From UBA5429 sp942493315 (GTDB taxonomy: Bacteria; Bacteroidota; Bacteroidia; Bacteroidales; WCHB1-69), in NCBI GenBank assembly GCA_942493315.1, contig OW818690.1, positions 992,001 to 1,056,000 on the forward strand: 64,000 nt of DNA, given 5' to 3'. Every line of letters starts with the position of its first letter. Positions within the stretch are counted from its first letter, which is position 1. The notes beneath the pieces were generated by a model. The model saw only the letters and a list, made by a program, of their open reading frames with translations, was not told the DNA's origin and ran no database searches. This document shows positions 54,036-63,788 of the stretch, one piece after another. Both the position numbers and the translations under genes were made by a program.

Positions 54036-56429
54036 TTAAAAATCTAATAAATCATCTTCTTCAACACCTAATTTAATATTAAGTGTATTTACTATTTTTT
54101 CATCACCGATTATAAGAGAAATTGTTGAATCATTTCTAGATAAAAAGATTGAATCGCTTACAAAAATTTCATTTTGTTCAGAATTCAATTCATATCTTTT
54201 ATTATTATAAATAATATATGGTGCAATAGAATTATCCAATCCTTTAATTTTATACTTGACAACGGGGTTAATCGTTGATATTTCAAATGTAAGAAGTTCC
54301 GCTTTCCAATTAACTGTAGCTTTTTTAGAAGAAATTATTAAAATTGGTACAAGTACTTCCTCTGGAGTACATCCACCATGAGCACTTTGACCTATAGGAA
54401 TTTTACCACACAATGACATGTGTTTTAGTGCACACATTGTTTTGTTATCTTCTAAAATTATATAATTGTTATCTGAAAAGGATTTCCCAGTTTTACGAAT
54501 ACCAATACGCCCATTATGATCTGATGAAACTCCAGCCAAATTTAAACCATCTTTAAATTGTGATAAGGCTGTAAGTCCATGATCAGAAATTATTGCAATT
54601 TTTTTTCCAGAAAATTCATTAAGGATTTCGTTAATTGCATCTTTCACAATTTCAAATTCTTCTATAATGTATAAAGGGTATTTGTTTCCTTGTTTATGTG
54701 AATGTGAGTCTAAATCTGCTATTTTGTTTAAAGGTTCCTCAGATAATTCAATCAATACAGGTTTATTATTTTCTGTTGTTGATGGTAGAAGAGAATGAGC
54801 AATATAAACTTCATTCAAAAAAACTTCAGAATTTTTATTTATCAGTTCACTAATATAAGGAATCCAGTCAATACCTAATCCATCAATCCAAAAAAACACT
54901 TCAATATCATTACGATTACTAAATACAGTTTTAACGGTTTTAAAATCTTGATACCAAGTATAAAAAGAGACAGTGGAATCATTATAATTGTTAATATAGT
55001 TTTTTATCTGTATTAAGTATTCGTTCTTTATTTTTGCTATTTTATAAACATCAATGTAATCTAAAACCCACTTTAAAGATGTCCCAAATGATTTCCCTAA
55101 ATAATAATCCATTTCTGGAAAAAATTTTTTGACATCATCCAAAGAAATTTTACCTGAAGCATACCACATTATTGCTAATGACTTTTCAGCATTAGTAAGA
55201 GGAGAAAAATAGCGAATCGCAGTATTATACCCTTGTAAAATTGATATATTAATTAGTTTATCTCGTAATAAATTTTGAACATTTTCATTAAGTTTTACAT
55301 TTTTTTCTTTTGCGAATTGTAAACAAAATGCACGTTCATTAATAATAGATTCATGTTCCTCCATGTTAAAAATTGAAAGAGCAATTACTGAAAAAAATTC
55401 ATGGTTTGTAAGGTTTTTAACTTCTTTTAGAATCTGGCATAAATATCCTTTACTAAAAAACTTACTATCATAATACTTAAACAGAATCCATTTATCAAAT
55501 TCATCTTTACATTCAAACCAAATTTTTAAAAAAACATTTAAATCCGTTAAATTATCAATATGAAAATAGTGATTAATAAATTTATCAAATGAAAAATTTT
55601 TAATATCAATTTCACTTGCTAAACGATGCCAAAATTGTTCTTCATTTTCAGAATATTTTACTGACCCGAAGTTCAAACCTAATCCTAAAGTAAGAAAATC
55701 ATAAACATTACTGCATGTTATAAAATCAAATGAATTGTCAGGTTGAGCAAAACAGGAATTTGCATATAAAGAATTTGAAATTGAGATAATTTTCGATTTA
55801 ACATCTTTATTTTTCCATACTTTTAACCAATTTTGCATAGTTTCAACAACATAATATTCATCATCTAATCCTTTTACCTTATATGTTGATTGTGAAAAAA
55901 TTAAGCGATAATTTGTTCTTTCAATATTGTTTTTACAATACCAAATATTAATTTGAGAATCGTCATAAAAACGAGACATTTTTCCTTCTAACCCTACAAT
56001 AGGAATATAAATTCGTTGATTATTTTCAAAACCTATTTGCGTAGTTTCAACAGATTTAATTGTTCCAATTAATGAATCAAATTCGGATGAATTAATGTTG
56101 TTATAGAAACGTGCAAGTTCTGAAAAAGGAGCAATAATTGAGTCTATAGAGGGATTGTTTTTAATATAGTCATCAATAAAATTTGAAAATGAAAAATGAG
56201 TTATTATTATATCATTAAATAAAGGATCCATCCATTCGTCAATACTTTTAACAACACAATTGTATTTGCTTTGGGATTGAGTAATAAATTCAAATGAATC
56301 AAGAAAATTGTCAAATAAAACAAAACGAATTGGATAACGGTTGAAAAGGTTTGTTGAAAACCGATTATTCTTCTTGTCAATTGAAATATATTCAATTAAA
56401 TCATCAATTTTTGAAAACTCCTTATACAT
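54036..56429 (-). CDS. pglZ: BREX protein PglZ (alkaline-phosphatase-superfamily domain)
   Basis: 797 residues. The N-terminal ~500 residues are BREX-specific and mostly helical. The PglZ metal-enzyme domain follows: WIDGLGIDWIPYI near 510-520 with the first metal-binding Asp, ISDHGLTAL near 612-620, and SAHGGCTPEEVLVP near 690, which closes the site. The last ~110 residues are a beta domain. PglZ is the marker gene of all BREX types, with a phosphatase-fold active site whose substrate is not settled. Its ATG overlaps the stop of brxC by one base (TAATG), so the two are translationally coupled. Confidence 0.95.
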   Translation of the reverse strand: MYKEFSKIDDLIEYISIDKKNNRFSTNLFNRYPIRFVLFDNFLDSFEFITQSQSKYNCVVKSIDEWMDPLFNDIIITHFSFSNFIDDYIKNNPSIDSIIAPFSELARFYNNINSSEFDSLIGTIKSVETTQIGFENNQRIYIPIVGLEGKMSRFYDDSQINIWYCKNNIERTNYRLIFSQSTYKVKGLDDEYYVVETMQNWLKVWKNKDVKSKIISISNSLYANSCFAQPDNSFDFITCSNVYDFLTLGLGLNFGSVKYSENEEQFWHRLASEIDIKNFSFDKFINHYFHIDNLTDLNVFLKIWFECKDEFDKWILFKYYDSKFFSKGYLCQILKEVKNLTNHEFFSVIALSIFNMEEHESIINERAFCLQFAKEKNVKLNENVQNLLRDKLINISILQGYNTAIRYFSPLTNAEKSLAIMWYASGKISLDDVKKFFPEMDYYLGKSFGTSLKWVLDYIDVYKIAKIKNEYLIQIKNYINNYNDSTVSFYTWYQDFKTVKTVFSNRNDIEVFFWIDGLGIDWIPYISELINKNSEVFLNEVYIAHSLLPSTTENNKPVLIELSEEPLNKIADLDSHSHKQGNKYPLYIIEEFEIVKDAINEILNEFSGKKIAIISDHGLTALSQFKDGLNLAGVSSDHNGRIGIRKTGKSFSDNNYIILEDNKTMCALKHMSLCGKIPIGQSAHGGCTPEEVLVPILIISSKKATVNWKAELLTFEISTINPVVKYKIKGLDNSIAPYIIYNNKRYELNSEQNEIFVSDSIFLSRNDSTISLIIGDEKIVNTLNIKLGVEEDDLLDF

Positions 56430-59400
56430 TACAATTCGTTATTTATAATATTTATAATATTTTCATCAGCATTATCAATAATTTTATATAAAATGTTCCT
56501 AATTTTTAATAAATCAGAAATTGAATTAACGTTACTTTTTATCTGTATACGCTTTTGTTGAAGGTCACCTTCATTAATCTGTGAGAGGATATTAGGATTT
56601 TGAGTACTTTCAGAAATAATAGGCTGTTGTATAATGTATTGTTTTTTTCTCAATCTCCAGCGCATTAGAGTTTTTTCAACTTCATCTTCTAACCATAAAC
56701 CTATGGTTGACTCCATATTTAACTTTATATAGTTGAAAGCTTCTTCAACTTCATCTTCCTGTAATTGTACCTCATTTACTGATATTAAAAAATTAATAAA
56801 ACCTTTTTTAAACTCATCGTTACTATTATTTATTAAATTACCCAACTCAAAGCGGAATGTTTCAATTCCAATTAAAGTTTCATTTAAAAGAGTTGGATTT
56901 CTCATGTCAGATTCTCCACAAATTTTTAGAATATTATCAATAAGTGATTGAATATTTTCTGGCACTTTTATTGCATCATACATTTCAGCAATATATTTAA
57001 GTGACCATAAAGGATATCCAATATTTGATGAAAATTCGTGAGTAATTGCCCATCGAGCATCAGTTAAACTACTAATATCATTATAACCTTTTAATGATTT
57101 TAATTTAAATAATGAAATAAAATTTTGACAAAGACTTCTAGATTCTTTTGTTTCAAAACGAAAATCTAACTTTGTGCTGATTTTTTCATTTTCCCAAGTT
57201 TTAAACAATTCAATAACATCATCGACAATATGCTGATGAGTTCTTGGTTTCCCATTAGTATCAAAAATTTGATTTATATATTTACGCATTGCAAATGCTA
57301 CCAAAGCCATACCTGCATATGTTTGATATAATCCAAATGGAGGGTATGCTAAATCTTGTAATTTTTGGGCTAAATTAAATGATTCATTTTTATTTGTACT
57401 TTTAAATTTTTTATCAATAAAATTTGAAACTAATAATAATGGATGATTTTGGTCACAATCGTCTTTCCAATCTAAATTTTCGTCAACACTATCCTGTAAT
57501 AAAAAAGATACATGACTTGATTGTGCTGTTATCTTTGATAAAACATCTCCTTTAGTATTATATGATAATATAGTATCTACTACTTGTTTTGCAGAAAGTT
57601 TTACCCAGTATGTATTAGATGATCTTGTTTTGATTAAATCCAATGATTCAGGTCCATTAAAGAAAATTGTTGGAGAAATACAAGAATTAATGGAAGTTAC
57701 TAATTTATTAACAGCATTCATATCTTGTTTTCCATTTAAATAAAATGAAAAATTATCTCGTTTTATTTCTTTAATCCACTCTTTAATCATTTCAGAAGAA
57801 GAATCAGTATGAACTTTCTGTTGATCAGAAAGATTATGTTTTTGTGCACAAGATGCATTAGCTTGAAATTCAATAAACCTTTCATATTTATCATCCCCAA
57901 AAACAGTTTCAAAAACAATAAAGGTTACATTTTTAAATCTGTTTTCAGAAGATGCTTTACAAGCAATATCTTTAAGTTCATTTAATTCATATATGTTTTT
58001 AGCAAATAACATTGCGATAAATACCTCATATGATTTTGCTTGTTTATATCCATTTTCAATTTTGTTTAAGAGAGTATATTCATTTGTGTCAATTGAGTAA
58101 CAAAAGAATTTACAAGATCTATTTACTTGTTTTAAATGTTTTGTTAGTTCAGTTACTCCTATTTCTCCAAAATTAATAACTTGTGAAGTTAATTTAAAAT
58201 TAGTTATGATTAATTGTTGTTTTATTTCCTCGATTTCCTTTGTCGGTAAAGCAGAAAATTGAATAGAAAATAATCCACCAGGGAGGCGTTGAATAATACT
58301 ATTTAAATCAAAATAATTCAATATTTCTTCAATGTCATTTTCAATAATTGTTCCAATAAATAGATTTCTAATATTTTTTTCAGAAGGAGTAACAGTTTCA
58401 TTATTAGCTATATTATTTAATGCATTTAGCAATAAAATGCTTTTGAAAACTACTAAATAATTATTTCCTTTATTTTCAACTTGAAGTTTACGAGAATTAA
58501 ATCGTTCTGTAACTGCTCCAAATTTTACTATATTTTCATAAAAATCACCAAGTACATAATCCCATAAATAATCAGCTGTAATTGTATTTCGCAGTTCAAA
58601 TTGTTCTTCTGATTCAAAAAATTTACGAATAGATTCATTTTCTCCTATAAACTGAAAAACACTTCTACTTGATGATCCTGCTTCACGTGCGTAGTAAGTA
58701 GCTAAATTTGCTGTTGAAGGATGTAAAGGAAATAATTTTTTAATATCATTTTGTGTTTCTTCTGAATTACTTGAGGAAGAAGAATATATATTTAAAAGTT
58801 CAGAACTTGAATCAAAGAATTTGTTTAAAAGTTTAATATATTCACTTTCATCTCCAATTATTTTAAATTTTCCTGACATAATTTTAAATGCAGAAACTGG
58901 CTCCATATTATATACCATATAATGATACCGCCCTTTAGTTTTTTCTCTTTCATCTGCCTTTAACGAATTTAATGCTGAAGGATGCGAAATGTAGAAAAAG
59001 TATGAATTATTATTAGAATTCATAACCATTTCATCAATTTCTTGAAGTGTTACTAATAAACTTAATCCAATTGGAGAATTGATTACTTCCGTGAACTCAT
59101 CCCAAATAACAAAAAGACCAGAATAGTTAGTTTCTTCTGCCAACTTATCTTGGATTTCAAAAAACCACTTGCCAATATTTGCATTATCAATTCTAATATC
59201 TAATTTACTGTCACGTAATGCATTCCTTATTTTATTTATTGCAGAAATGTCTCCGCTTTTTAATAAATGTATTAATTTTTTTCTATCTGGTGTAAATGAG
59301 TGTAATTGGATATTATCTTGAATTAAATGATCCCAAAAAACAGGTTTATTTTCAATATGTTCAATATAATTATCGAAATCCGTCTTGACCACTAGATTAA

Positions 59401-59848
59401 TACCTGCTCTATTAAGAGACTGAGTAATGGTTCGTTGTAATATTAGGGATAAATCTTCTTTATGAGTTATGCTTGATTGGCCGTAAAGCATTATTGGAAA
59501 AAGTTGTTTTTTTGATCTTAGTTTTATAATATCATTTCGAAGTAATTCATATTTGTATGATGAATATTCTTCTTCAATATAATCTTGAATATTACTTATA
59601 GGATCGCATAATAAATGCTTAATAACAGCACCTGCGTGACTTTTACCTGTTCCATAAGTTCCTTGTATCCAGAAAGATTTGTGCATATCTGCATCATTAT
59701 TACGGACTGAAATAATTACTTTACGTAAAATCTCGTTAAATTGATCATTTGCAATAAAACTTTTCCAATCTGAATCTGTTTCATTTTCAATATTATAAGC
59801 AGCCTTTTGACCACGTAAAACAATAATGTCAGAGTATTTTTGTGCCAT
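56429..59848 (-). CDS. brxC: BREX protein BrxC/PglY (large P-loop ATPase)
   Basis: 1139 residues, full length for the family. Walker A GTYGTGKSH at 63-71, Walker B LFVIWDEFTE at ~245-254. The P-loop domain continues with YFFYISHPSALNSL (sensor region) and LFPLHPSTANLATYYAREAGSSSRS, a BrxC/PglY pattern. The rest is helical, with a C-terminal coiled region (LQQKRIQIKSNVNSISDLLK). BrxC is the large ATPase core of BREX, required in all types and thought to assemble with the other components on DNA. It lies 11 bases after the 148-aa gene. There is no PglX methyltransferase gene anywhere in this operon. Confidence 0.94.
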   Translation of the reverse strand: MAQKYSDIIVLRGQKAAYNIENETDSDWKSFIANDQFNEILRKVIISVRNNDADMHKSFWIQGTYGTGKSHAGAVIKHLLCDPISNIQDYIEEEYSSYKYELLRNDIIKLRSKKQLFPIMLYGQSSITHKEDLSLILQRTITQSLNRAGINLVVKTDFDNYIEHIENKPVFWDHLIQDNIQLHSFTPDRKKLIHLLKSGDISAINKIRNALRDSKLDIRIDNANIGKWFFEIQDKLAEETNYSGLFVIWDEFTEVINSPIGLSLLVTLQEIDEMVMNSNNNSYFFYISHPSALNSLKADEREKTKGRYHYMVYNMEPVSAFKIMSGKFKIIGDESEYIKLLNKFFDSSSELLNIYSSSSSNSEETQNDIKKLFPLHPSTANLATYYAREAGSSSRSVFQFIGENESIRKFFESEEQFELRNTITADYLWDYVLGDFYENIVKFGAVTERFNSRKLQVENKGNNYLVVFKSILLLNALNNIANNETVTPSEKNIRNLFIGTIIENDIEEILNYFDLNSIIQRLPGGLFSIQFSALPTKEIEEIKQQLIITNFKLTSQVINFGEIGVTELTKHLKQVNRSCKFFCYSIDTNEYTLLNKIENGYKQAKSYEVFIAMLFAKNIYELNELKDIACKASSENRFKNVTFIVFETVFGDDKYERFIEFQANASCAQKHNLSDQQKVHTDSSSEMIKEWIKEIKRDNFSFYLNGKQDMNAVNKLVTSINSCISPTIFFNGPESLDLIKTRSSNTYWVKLSAKQVVDTILSYNTKGDVLSKITAQSSHVSFLLQDSVDENLDWKDDCDQNHPLLLVSNFIDKKFKSTNKNESFNLAQKLQDLAYPPFGLYQTYAGMALVAFAMRKYINQIFDTNGKPRTHQHIVDDVIELFKTWENEKISTKLDFRFETKESRSLCQNFISLFKLKSLKGYNDISSLTDARWAITHEFSSNIGYPLWSLKYIAEMYDAIKVPENIQSLIDNILKICGESDMRNPTLLNETLIGIETFRFELGNLINNSNDEFKKGFINFLISVNEVQLQEDEVEEAFNYIKLNMESTIGLWLEDEVEKTLMRWRLRKKQYIIQQPIISESTQNPNILSQINEGDLQQKRIQIKSNVNSISDLLKIRNILYKIIDNADENIINIINNEL

Positions 59849-59859
59849 AAGTAAATATA

Positions 59860-60306
59860 TTAAAATTTATATCTTATAAAATGATTGATTAACAGATTCT
59901 TGTAATATTCACGCGTTGTATCATCGTTTAATAAATACCATAAATGTGTATCAAAAAAAGCAAAACTGACGTTTTTTTTAACAAAGTTAGCTGAAATGTA
60001 AGAGGTTGAAAATTCAGAATTATAAGATAAGTGCCAATAGGCATCATTTTGTAAATGATAAAATGGTTTATGTAATGGGGTTACTTTTGTATTTGATTCA
60101 TAAAACTGAGATATCTTGGTATAATAATTATTTAAATCTTCATTAAAATAAATTTTATTTTCTTTTAATTTATTTTCATTTATTAGTTGAAATAATGTTA
60201 ACAATAAAATGGGTTTAGCATTAATTATAATACCCTTATAATTCCCCCTTTTTGTTTGTAATAATGCTGTTCGATAATATTGAAATTTAAAATCATTAAC
60301 ACTCAT
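59860..60306 (-). CDS. Small protein resembling the ScoMcrA-type DNA sulfur-binding domain
   Basis: 148 residues. The pattern KPILLLTLFQLINENKLKEN (helix-turn start, residues ~31-50) followed by IYFNEDL, a helix, then PFYHLQNDAYWHL (residues ~81-93) is what I know from the N-terminal sulfur-binding domain of HNH-type phosphorothioate-dependent nucleases. There the usual wording is HKPLLLLALL...ENRI...PFFHL...FWHL. That domain reads phosphorothioate in the DNA backbone through a non-polar pocket. No nuclease domain is fused here. It sits 5 bases after brxP and 11 before brxC, so it is inside the operon and co-expressed. If right, it would be the reader of a sulfur mark. The match is by eye only. 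Confidence 0.55.
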   Translation of the reverse strand: MSVNDFKFQYYRTALLQTKRGNYKGIIINAKPILLLTLFQLINENKLKENKIYFNEDLNNYYTKISQFYESNTKVTPLHKPFYHLQNDAYWHLSYNSEFSTSYISANFVKKNVSFAFFDTHLWYLLNDDTTREYYKNLLINHFIRYKF

Positions 60307-60311
60307 AAAAA

Positions 60312-62816
60312 TTATTTTGTTAAAATATCTAAAACACCAATTGAAGTCAAGTCATCTCTAAGAGAGATATGATCAAGACCCATATTAAGTTCTGCGATAA
60401 GGATTCTGTTTTTATCACTATTTAAAGATCGTAGCTGTTTTTCAAGATTGTTTTTTGAAATTCCAAATTCCTTAAATATTCCATCCTTATTGTCACTCAT
60501 AAAAAAATCAGAAACTCTAAAGGATTTAATTCCCTTTTTTTCAGAATACTTATACAGAGAATATGCAATTGCTTCTCTTGACAATTCTTGACATGGAGTT
60601 TTTACATATCTTAGTTTTTCATTTTCTATGAGAAGTCCCATTTGACCAATAGGACTTTCTTTAAAAGTTCTAAACATTGCATAGACAATGTTTTTTATTG
60701 TTGTTGGACTATCAGAAGGATAATCTGTTTGAACCATTTCTCTGATATCAGCCTCTGAAAAAGAAAAATTCCAATCAACATTTTCTTTATACCATTTAGC
60801 AATTGGAGAGTTAATAGAAATATTAATCCATATAATCTCCCATACAATATCTGATGAATTTAAATATATCCTATGCAACAGTTTGCCAAGTGGAGTAATT
60901 TGTCTAGACTTCGAATCTTGAATTATTTCAGATTGTTCTAGCCATTTGATAAAATTTGGCAATTGTTCTTTAATATTAAGTCCATGATTGTTTTCAAGAA
61001 AGTAAGTTTCATATGTTGAAAGGAAAATATCTAACCACTCTTCTTTTAATCCAAAATTGTTATAACTAATTAGTTTCATATTGTTTTTTTTATTACTACC
61101 TGAAATATTTAATGAATTTGCAACTATACAACCAAAATCGTGAAATGTCAAACATTTATGGCAATGTGTACATTTTTTTTTATCTATATTCGTTTCAGGC
61201 CAAATTGAAAGAGCACCTGTTGGACATTCAACTTCACAAGACTCACAGTTTATACAAAATGTACTTTTGTAAAAAACTCGTTTTAATAAACCCTGTAATG
61301 AAGGACTTTTTGCCGTATTGTAAAATGTAATAATATTTTCTTTTTCTGTTGTAGCTATTCTAAATTTGAAAATTTCTTTATTATATTTAAGTTCTCCTTC
61401 TTCTGAATTAATGTTATAATCCCCAACAGCTAAAAGCCATGTCAAAATATTTTTTTGTGATGAAACAATTCGAATTTTTAAGTCGGGTTTTACGGATAAT
61501 ACCTCTAAAAAAGATGGGAATACAATGCCCCTTCCTCCTGCTCGACGTTTCCAATTACCTTGTTTAATATAGACATCAACATCATTTATCCCTGAAGATT
61601 TTGTTAAGTTCTCTACTCTAGATAGAAAAGGTTTAAGTTTGTCTTTATATAAAGTGTTAGAAATCATATCATTCCATTCTGAAGAAAATGGACAAATTAA
61701 ACATCCAACTCTTGTCATCCCTTGCCTATATGATTGATTTAAAGATAGGTTATATTTAAATAAATATAAAAATATTTCAGTTGTACTCCAATTTAAGATT
61801 GGACTTGCATTTATGACAGTACTATGTTTAACACCTTTTCCGATCCTATTATAGTTACTTCTACTATTACTTTCTTCTGCTCTCACACCGTCAAATGTAA
61901 GTACTTTTGCTTGTTTATTACTTCCTTCAATTTTAAACATTTTATAAAGTGGTGCTGTTTTCATAATAGAACAACACCACCTGTGTGTATCAGAAGGTGT
62001 CCCAATTTTATCCCAATAATTTAATACAGACTCATGGTTTTTTGCTGTATGAAATTTTAATTCAGGAAAACGGTTACTGTAATATTTTTTAATATCGTCA
62101 TATAATAGAAGTGATGTAGGTAGTTCATAGCCTGTATCACTATATATAACCTCAAATGCAGAAGGAGGAATTGCTCTTGTACATAAATCAAGAAGAACTT
62201 GACTATCTTTACCCCCTGAAAAGGAAGCTAGAAATTTATCAATTCGTGTTGAATGATAAATTATTTTGCCTTGTTCTTTAGCATTTTCAAATGGTCTAAT
62301 ATCAAAACTATCACAATCTTCTTTTACAATAGCCATTTTTTGTCTTGTTGTTTTTTCAAGTTTTTCAACTAATGCATCAAAATCAATTTTATTTGCATCA
62401 ATATTTTCAACACTATTATTTGCATCTGAGTATTGTAAAAAAACATTTCGTACAAATTCAATTGCTTCACATTCTAAAAGAAACAGCTCATTTTTACACT
62501 TTTTTAACATCCCCAATACATCAACAGGAGTTAGTTTTAATTTTAATGCATTTGGTTGAAAAAAAACAGAAGGAGAATCGTAAATATTTGCTCCTTTAAC
62601 ATCAAAAACTAAATTACCTCTGTAAAAATATTGTTTATTACATGCCCATAAAAGAGGTTCATCACAATGAGGGTATTCCCATCCCAATTTATCGAGTTGT
62701 AATAAATTAAGTTCTTCAAAAAATACGGGACGTGGAGATACTCCTAGTGATTCTTTTGTAATTAATGATGTAAGTTGTACGCCTCCTGTGTCTTTATCCC
62801 AAATGATTTTAAACAT
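60312..62816 (-). CDS. brxP: BREX type 4 protein BrxP: PAPS-reductase-like with ferredoxin domain
   Basis: 834 residues. After an N-terminal ~190-residue extension comes the PP-loop SGGKDS at 200-205. A DndC/APS-reductase-like Cys set follows, C281-C282 (HRWCCS) and C372-C375 (GCLICPFSSEW), expected to hold a 4Fe-4S cluster. A two-cluster ferredoxin module follows (C521, C524, C527, C531-Pro; C549, C552, C555, C563), and a ~270-residue helical C-terminus. DndC and relatives activate sulfur transfer to the DNA backbone, and BrxP is the defining gene of type 4 BREX. It is first in the five-gene operon. No cysteine desulfurase (DndA/IscS) is in the window, so sulfur would come from a housekeeping enzyme. 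Confidence 0.93.
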   Translation of the reverse strand: MFKIIWDKDTGGVQLTSLITKESLGVSPRPVFFEELNLLQLDKLGWEYPHCDEPLLWACNKQYFYRGNLVFDVKGANIYDSPSVFFQPNALKLKLTPVDVLGMLKKCKNELFLLECEAIEFVRNVFLQYSDANNSVENIDANKIDFDALVEKLEKTTRQKMAIVKEDCDSFDIRPFENAKEQGKIIYHSTRIDKFLASFSGGKDSQVLLDLCTRAIPPSAFEVIYSDTGYELPTSLLLYDDIKKYYSNRFPELKFHTAKNHESVLNYWDKIGTPSDTHRWCCSIMKTAPLYKMFKIEGSNKQAKVLTFDGVRAEESNSRSNYNRIGKGVKHSTVINASPILNWSTTEIFLYLFKYNLSLNQSYRQGMTRVGCLICPFSSEWNDMISNTLYKDKLKPFLSRVENLTKSSGINDVDVYIKQGNWKRRAGGRGIVFPSFLEVLSVKPDLKIRIVSSQKNILTWLLAVGDYNINSEEGELKYNKEIFKFRIATTEKENIITFYNTAKSPSLQGLLKRVFYKSTFCINCESCEVECPTGALSIWPETNIDKKKCTHCHKCLTFHDFGCIVANSLNISGSNKKNNMKLISYNNFGLKEEWLDIFLSTYETYFLENNHGLNIKEQLPNFIKWLEQSEIIQDSKSRQITPLGKLLHRIYLNSSDIVWEIIWINISINSPIAKWYKENVDWNFSFSEADIREMVQTDYPSDSPTTIKNIVYAMFRTFKESPIGQMGLLIENEKLRYVKTPCQELSREAIAYSLYKYSEKKGIKSFRVSDFFMSDNKDGIFKEFGISKNNLEKQLRSLNSDKNRILIAELNMGLDHISLRDDLTSIGVLDILTK

Positions 62817-63234
62817 ATTTATTTATATTTACTAAATGGTTATTTTACATTAATCTATAATTTTAATCACGATGTAATATAATTGAAAATTAAATAAAGT
62901 TGAAGACTTCCTTGTCATTATTATTTTTACCTCAGTTTAAAATAATTGAAAATTAATTATTTCTTTTATGTGATATTATATAAAATGAATATTAAAGTAT
63001 TAAACTTTTCATATATAAACAATTGATAATCAATAAGACTTAATCAATGCATTAAATTTAAATAACTTTCTTTGCTTTCAATAATTCAACTTTTTAAATA
63101 TCAAATATTTTATTAGGCAAAGATATGATTTTTTTGATAAATTTACAACATAACAAAAAATTACAAGATAAAATTTTCAATGAATCAAGATTTGAATAAA
63201 TAACTAAATATTATAAATTATTATAAATAATTTT
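62817..63234 (-). promoter_or_regulatory. Long AT-rich leader and promoter of the BREX operon
   Basis: The only clear minus-strand -7 box is CAAAGATA (TATCTTTG reversed) at 63118-63125, with CAA (TTG reversed) 20 bases beyond it. That implies a ~300-base untranslated leader before brxP. The leader repeats ATAATTGAAAATTAA twice (near 62877 and 62941). No gene was found in it. Confidence 0.5.
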
Positions 63235-63354
63235 ATGTCAGAAGTTTGGCATCAAGTTTACCTATTAAAGATCAAAAATAAATTGAAAAATATTGTAGAG
63301 AAAAATGGGGTGAAGAATGGAATAAATTCAGTTGATTTTTTACATTATCTTTGC

Positions 63355-63431
63355 CACCTGAAATGAAGGCAATCGGAAACGAAAGCCTTGACCAATTGGA
63401 CAACTTCGAAAGGGGTTGTCCTTTTGCTTTT
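63355..63431 (+). ncRNA. Candidate short RNA with two hairpins
   Basis: A TATCTTTG box (63346-63353) without a good -33 element is followed within ~80 bases by AAGGC-N14-GCCTT (63366-63389) and GGACAAC-TTCGAAAGGG-GTTGTCC (63398-63421) with TTTTGCTTTTT. This is the layout of a small terminator-ended RNA. A 43-codon frame (63235-63366) crosses the promoter box and is unlikely to be real. Confidence 0.3.
63398..63431 (+). terminator. Rho-independent terminator
   Basis: 7-base stem GGACAAC/GTTGTCC followed by TTTTGCTTTTT. Confidence 0.6.
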
Positions 63432-63788
63432 TGGCAGTTAGTGGTCGGCGGACTGCAGACTTTTGGAACACCATGTTTCACAGTGTTTTTCACCATGTTT
63501 CACAGTGCTCATTCAGTCAGAATTTTAAAATTTTAAACTCAGTGAAACTCATTCTAACTCTTAAAAACTCTGTGATATAAAAAAACATGCTGTTAGTTCG
63601 AAGATCGTTCCGTAAGGGCGAAGGGTTAATGGCGAAGGGCTAATGGCGAAGGGCTAATGGCGAAGGGCTAATGGTGAAGGGTTAATGGCGAAGGGATAAG
63701 GGCTAAGGTTTGATAACTAATACCTAAAACCCAAAACCTTATAGCTGAAAAATGGTATCCTTTCGCCCTTAGCCTTTAGCCTTTCGCC
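63432..63788. repeat. Intergenic repeats, including a 14-bp tandem array
   Basis: 63615-63710 has the unit GGCGAAGGGCTAAT (two heptamers) about six times with small changes. Before it is the phrase TGTTTCACAGTG (63470-63500). After it come CCTAAAACCCAAAACC and the TTTCGCCC/TTAGCC heptamers (63765-63790). Confidence 0.85.

Noticed and set aside
52594..62816. Dnd or Ssp phosphorothioation system
   Set aside because: The PAPS-reductase-like protein suggested it, but PglZ, BrxC and BrxL neighbours and the ferredoxin module fit type 4 BREX; no DndB/D/E or SspB/D/E is present.
63235..63366. 43-codon frame starting MSEVWHQVYLLK
   Set aside because: It crosses a TATCTTTG box, has no homologue I recognise and no good leader; kept only as a remark.
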